Source of the DNA: Enhydrobacter sp.
GTDB taxonomy: Bacteria; Pseudomonadota; Alphaproteobacteria; Reyranellales; Reyranellaceae
DNA: 34,154 nucleotides
Assembly: GCA_026126105.1 (NCBI GenBank)
Contig: JAHCJV010000063.1
Location: forward strand, 1 to 34,154
Direction of reading: 5' to 3'
Shown: in pieces, positions 30,979-34,154 of the stretch
How the letters are laid out: each line of letters begins with the position of its first letter
Position numbering within the stretch: position 1 is the first letter of the stretch
Notes under the pieces: model-generated
Seen by the model: the letters and a program-made list of their open reading frames with translations, nothing else
Told to the model about the DNA's origin: nothing
Database searches by the model: none
Made by a program: the position numbers and the translations under genes

Positions 30979-32046
30979 ATGGATGGAGTTCTTCCGCGTC
31001 ACACCCTGCCGGGAACCGCGCCGGGCACGCTTGCCGGCCGCGACCCGATACCGGACGAGGCGCTCGACTTCACCCTGGTCGAGTATACGCAGGAGGACGT
31101 CGAGGTCCTGCACAATGTCGAGGTCGACGAGTGCCGCTTCCATCTCGGCACGCCGGGCCGGACCTGGATCGATGTTGCGGGGCGGCCGAGCTCGGAGATG
31201 CTGCGCACCCTCGGCATGGCGTTCAATCTTCATCCGCTCGCGCTGGAGGACGTGTTCCACGCCAACCAGCGCGCCAAGCTCGATCTCTACGAGGGCCAGG
31301 GCTTCATCGTGCTGAACGATCCCGCCTACGAGGAGGGCGAGATCGTGCCGCATCAGGTCAGCATCTTCTTCGGCGACAACTACGTCATCTCTTTCCACGA
31401 CCACAAGCAGGACATCTTCAGACCGGTGCGCGAGCGCGTGCAGACGTCGGGATCGCGGCTTCGCATGTTCGGCACCGACTACCTCGTCTATGCGCTGATC
31501 GATCTGGTCGTCGACCGCAAGTTCCCGCTGATCGAGGCGCTCGCCAGCCATCTCGAGGAGCTGGAGGAAGAAGCGCTCGGCCGCCCGACCAACGAGACGC
31601 TGGGCCACATCCACCTGGCGCGGCGCCAGCTGGTGACCTTCCACCGCCTGGAATGGGCGGAGCGCGAGACGATCCTCGCCGTAATGCGGCCGGAGACGCC
31701 GTTCATCATGCCGGAGACGCAGACGTACCTGCGCGACTGCTTCGATCATTCGGTGGCCCTGCTCGACCTGCTCGAGAGCTACCGCGAAATGTGCAACGGC
31801 CTGATGGAAATCTATCTGTTGCAGGCTTCCAATCGCATGGCCGAGGTCATGAAGACGATGGCCGTGATCACGGTCTTCTTCATGCCGCTCAGCTTTCTCG
31901 CCGGCATCTACGGCATGAACTTCGACCGCGATGTCGGCAATATGCCGGAGCTCGGCTGGAAGTACGGCTACGCCGTTTTCTGGGTGCTGGTGGTCGTCAT
32001 CGTCACCAGCCTGTTCGTCTGGCTCAAACGCAAGCGCTGGATCTGA
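30979..32046 (+). CDS. CorA-family magnesium/divalent-cation transporter
   Basis: The 355-residue protein has a large N-terminal cytoplasmic funnel domain (1-~285) with a coiled-coil-rich helix, then two transmembrane segments (about 290-310 and 331-349). The selectivity motif YGMNF is at 311-315 (GMN 312-314), immediately after TM1, as in all CorA channels, and the basic tail KRKRWI follows TM2. CorA forms a pentameric Mg2+ channel. It lies 19 bases after the ABM gene and 2 bases before the next GST, so it is in the same run of genes, though no metabolic link is obvious. Confidence 0.94.
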   Translation: MDGVLPRHTLPGTAPGTLAGRDPIPDEALDFTLVEYTQEDVEVLHNVEVDECRFHLGTPGRTWIDVAGRPSSEMLRTLGMAFNLHPLALEDVFHANQRAKLDLYEGQGFIVLNDPAYEEGEIVPHQVSIFFGDNYVISFHDHKQDIFRPVRERVQTSGSRLRMFGTDYLVYALIDLVVDRKFPLIEALASHLEELEEEALGRPTNETLGHIHLARRQLVTFHRLEWAERETILAVMRPETPFIMPETQTYLRDCFDHSVALLDLLESYREMCNGLMEIYLLQASNRMAEVMKTMAVITVFFMPLSFLAGIYGMNFDRDVGNMPELGWKYGYAVFWVLVVVIVTSLFVWLKRKRWI

Positions 32047-32048
32047 CC

Positions 32049-33038
32049 ATGAGCGACGTCTATCGAATCTTCGGTTCCGAGCTGTCGGGCTACTCGGTGA
32101 AGGTCCGCTCCTACTTTCGCTACAAGGGCCTGCCGCACGAATGGATCCTCCGCTCGCCGGCCACACAGGGCGAGTTCCAGAAACATGCCAAGCTGCCGCT
32201 GGTCCCGCTGGTGGTGACGCCGGAGGGCGAGGGCATCCAGGATTCCACGCCGATCATCGAGCGGTTCGAGGCGTCGTCGCCGTCGCTGACGCCCGACGAT
32301 CCGGCGCTCGCCTTTCTTTCCGCCCTGCTCGAGGAGTACGGCGACGAGTGGGGTAACAAGTGGATGTTCCATTATCGCTGGACCTATCCCGCCGATTGCT
32401 GGGCGACGGCCGAGCGCATCGCCGTCCAGATGATGGGCGCCCAGGGCACGCTCGCCGTGGCACAGGCGCGCGCCGCCGTTGCCGAGCGCATGAGCGGACG
32501 GCTGGGCTTCGTCGGCTCCAATCCGACGACGCGGCCGCTGATCGAAGCCTCGTTCAAGCGCGTGCTGGAGATCCTCGACGCCCATCTCGCGTCGCGGCCA
32601 TACATGCTGGGCGGACGCCCGGCGACGGCCGACTTCGGCCTCTGGGGCCAGCTCTACGAGGCGGCGACCGACCCCACGCCGGGCGCCCTGATGCGGGCCT
32701 CGGCGCCCAATGTCATGGCCTGGGTGAATCGCATGGTATCGCCCAAGGCCGAGGGCAGCTTCGAGAGCTGGTCCGCGCTGTCGGCCGGCCTGATGCCGCT
32801 GCTGACAGAAGAGGTCGGGCGCCTCTTCCTGCCCTGGTCGATGGCCAATGCGGAAGCGATAGGGAAGGGCGAGAAGAGCTTCTCGATGACGCTCGGCGGA
32901 TCGACCTGGTCGCAGGAGCCCCAGAAGTACCACGCCCGCTCGCTGCAGGAAATCCGCCGCAAGTACGCCGCCGCCAAGGGGGCTCCCGGGCTCGACGAGG
33001 TCCTGGAGAGGACCGATTGCCTCAGGGCCTTTTGCTGA
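32049..33038 (+). CDS. Glutathione S-transferase family protein
   Basis: The 329-residue protein has an N-terminal thioredoxin-like domain (YRIFGSELSGYSVKVRSYFRYKGLPHEW, 5-32; DSTPIIERFE, about 65-74) and a helical C-terminal domain with the GGRPATADFGLWGQLY segment, the N-capping box typical of GSTs. It is longer than a normal GST (200-230) and carries an extra C-terminal region of about 90 residues ending in AAAKGAPGLDEVLERTDCLRAFC. The ATG lies 2 bases after the CorA stop; the open frame further upstream overlaps CorA and is rejected. Substrate unknown. It ends the plus-strand gene run and converges on the TauE gene. Confidence 0.85.
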   Translation: MSDVYRIFGSELSGYSVKVRSYFRYKGLPHEWILRSPATQGEFQKHAKLPLVPLVVTPEGEGIQDSTPIIERFEASSPSLTPDDPALAFLSALLEEYGDEWGNKWMFHYRWTYPADCWATAERIAVQMMGAQGTLAVAQARAAVAERMSGRLGFVGSNPTTRPLIEASFKRVLEILDAHLASRPYMLGGRPATADFGLWGQLYEAATDPTPGALMRASAPNVMAWVNRMVSPKAEGSFESWSALSAGLMPLLTEEVGRLFLPWSMANAEAIGKGEKSFSMTLGGSTWSQEPQKYHARSLQEIRRKYAAAKGAPGLDEVLERTDCLRAFC

Positions 33039-33044
33039 TCGTCC

Positions 33045-33791
33045 TTACACCAGCGACGACGCGATGAGCGTCACGCCGGACAGGCCGAGCAGGACGATCA
33101 CGAGGCGTCGGAACTGCCCGTCGTTGATCCGGCCGTAGAGCCGCAGGCCGATCTGCGCGCCGATCAACGTCACAGGCAGGCAGATCGCTGCCCAGACGAA
33201 GAAGGTGCGATCGAGGAAGCCGGCGAATGCGGCGGAGACGAGCGACAGCGACAGCACGCTCATGTTGTAAGGCTGGTTGACGCCGCGCTGCGCCAGCGCC
33301 GTCCAGCCGCGCAGCTGGACCCAGATGACCGGGATGGGTCCGCTGAGGCTCGCCATGCCGCCCAGGATGCCGCCGCCCATTCCGGCCGTCGCGTCGGCCA
33401 GGCGGCCGCCGCCCGTCACCACGGGCGGCCGTCGCACCAGGCCCATCCAGACGCAGTAGAATATCAGCAGCAGGCCGACGCTGATCTTTAGCGGCTGCAC
33501 CCGGACCAGGCCGAGAAGGGCGGTGCCGATCGGCACGCCGATCAGGCCGCCGGCGAGGAACGGCCAAAGCCTCGTCCAGATCACGCCCTTCCAGATCTTC
33601 GGCAGAGACTGGAGGTGCCCGCCGACGGAGCAGAAGGCGACCAGCGGTGCCGCCGTCACCGGCGACATCGCGTGGAGCCAGAAGCCCAGCGCCACGAGCG
33701 CATAGCCCGTGCCGCTCAGGCCATTGACGAATCCGGCCGCCAGGGCGCCCGCGACAACCAGTGCGATGTCGCCGGTCGGCGGCAGATTCAC
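33045..33791 (-). CDS. TauE/SafE family sulfite exporter-like permease
   Basis: The 248-residue membrane protein has about eight hydrophobic segments. The N-terminal GALAAGFVNGLSGTGYALVALGFWL and the second-half GMGGGILGGMASLSGPIPVIWV are the two repeated half motifs of TauE/SafE (anion/sulfonate-type exporters, DUF81). The start is a GTG at 33791 without an obvious ribosome binding site; it falls 5 bases after the end of the upstream gcdH frame, so the two are probably co-transcribed. Substrate unknown (organosulfur anions are the family theme). Confidence 0.9.
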   Translation of the reverse strand: MNLPPTGDIALVVAGALAAGFVNGLSGTGYALVALGFWLHAMSPVTAAPLVAFCSVGGHLQSLPKIWKGVIWTRLWPFLAGGLIGVPIGTALLGLVRVQPLKISVGLLLIFYCVWMGLVRRPPVVTGGGRLADATAGMGGGILGGMASLSGPIPVIWVQLRGWTALAQRGVNQPYNMSVLSLSLVSAAFAGFLDRTFFVWAAICLPVTLIGAQIGLRLYGRINDGQFRRLVIVLLGLSGVTLIASSLV

Positions 33792-33796
33792 CGCGA

Positions 33797-34154
33797 TCAG
33801 CCGGCCGCGCTGAAGGCCTGAATGCCGGTGATCGCGCGGCCGAGAATCAGCGCGTGTACGTCGTGCGTGCCCTCGTAGGTGTTGACAGCCTCGAGGTTCA
33901 TGGCGTGGCGGATCACGTGATACTCGTCCGACACGCCGTTGCCGCCGTGCATGTCGCGCGCGACGCGGGCGATGTCGAGCGCCTTGCCGCAGTTGTTGCG
34001 CTTGATCAGCGAGATCATTTCCGGCTGGGCGTGGCCCGCATCCTTGAGGCGGCCGACCCGCAGGCAGGCCTGCAGCCCCAGCGTGATCTCGGTCTGCATG
34101 TCGGCGAGCTTCTTCTGGATCAGCTGGTTGGCGGCGAGCGGCCGGCCGAACTGC
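33797..34154 (-). CDS. gcdH: Glutaryl-CoA dehydrogenase, C-terminal part
   Basis: Only the last 119 codons are present; the N-terminus lies beyond the window. The sequence QFGRPLAANQLIQKKLADMQ, then SLIKRNNCGKALDIARVARD, MHGGNGVSDEYHVIRHAMNL and NTYEGTHDVHALILGRAITG is highly characteristic of GcdH, which oxidises and decarboxylates glutaryl-CoA to crotonyl-CoA in lysine/tryptophan breakdown. The catalytic glutamate is in YEGTHD. The stop (TGA) is at 33799-33797. The assignment rests on motif recall, not a database search. Confidence 0.9.
   Translation of the reverse strand, partial: QFGRPLAANQLIQKKLADMQTEITLGLQACLRVGRLKDAGHAQPEMISLIKRNNCGKALDIARVARDMHGGNGVSDEYHVIRHAMNLEAVNTYEGTHDVHALILGRAITGIQAFSAAG

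Overview
The window is high-GC, densely packed chromosomal DNA, most likely from a free-living alphaproteobacterium of the Rhodospirillales/Reyranella or Bradyrhizobium type. This lineage is inferred from gene content (a Bug-type solute receptor, CaiB CoA-transferase, LigE-like glutathione S-transferase, NnrU, a cysteine-poor HemB, GcdH), not from a marker gene. I see no rRNA, tRNA, CRISPR array, transposase or phage gene, and no gene-free stretch over 300 bases.

Layout. 1-104: start of a minus-strand short-chain dehydrogenase. 208-6345 (+): two overlapping polar amino-acid ABC permeases, a TIGR03084-like protein, a thiamine-diphosphate enzyme, an alpha/beta hydrolase with an extra N-terminal domain, and a Bug periplasmic receptor. 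6496-8469: a single-domain response regulator, NnrU, an exported MORN-repeat protein and a small lipoprotein. 8584-11358 (+): an aminotransferase followed by a two-gene ABC-2 transporter. 11456-14170 (+): a 904-residue protein made almost only of RTX calcium-binding repeats. 14210-16734: MepA endopeptidase (-), diverging from an enoyl-CoA hydratase-like protein and a TauD-type dioxygenase (+). 16706-23019 (-): DMT transporter, CaiB CoA-transferase, penicillin-acylase-family hydrolase and a methionyl-tRNA synthetase. 23049-25590: a YheT-type hydrolase (+), then a Nudix hydrolase and HemB (-). 25674-33038 (+): nine genes that could form one operon. It opens with three consecutive valine-catabolism steps (acyl-CoA dehydrogenase, 3-hydroxyisobutyryl-CoA hydrolase, 3-hydroxyisobutyrate dehydrogenase), then a LigE-like GST and a haloacid-dehalogenase-like protein joined by ATGA/GTGA overlaps, then MaoC, an ABM monooxygenase, CorA and a second GST. 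33045-34154 (-): a TauE/SafE permease and the C-terminal end of glutaryl-CoA dehydrogenase.

The most interesting part is 16706-18525 on the minus strand. The methionyl-tRNA synthetase resembles eukaryotic cytosolic enzymes more than the usual alphaproteobacterial one, and carries KFSTS in place of KMSKS. Upstream lie an intrinsic terminator, a GNRA-capped hairpin next to the ribosome binding site, and an 11-base perfect inverted repeat that could pair the terminator's 5' arm with the Shine-Dalgarno sequence. This looks like a regulated, perhaps accessory, synthetase with an attenuation-type leader. The structure is visible in the sequence; the regulatory reading is inference. A second notable point is a near-consensus sigma70 promoter only about 10 bases before the acyl-CoA dehydrogenase start codon, which predicts a leaderless or nearly leaderless mRNA.
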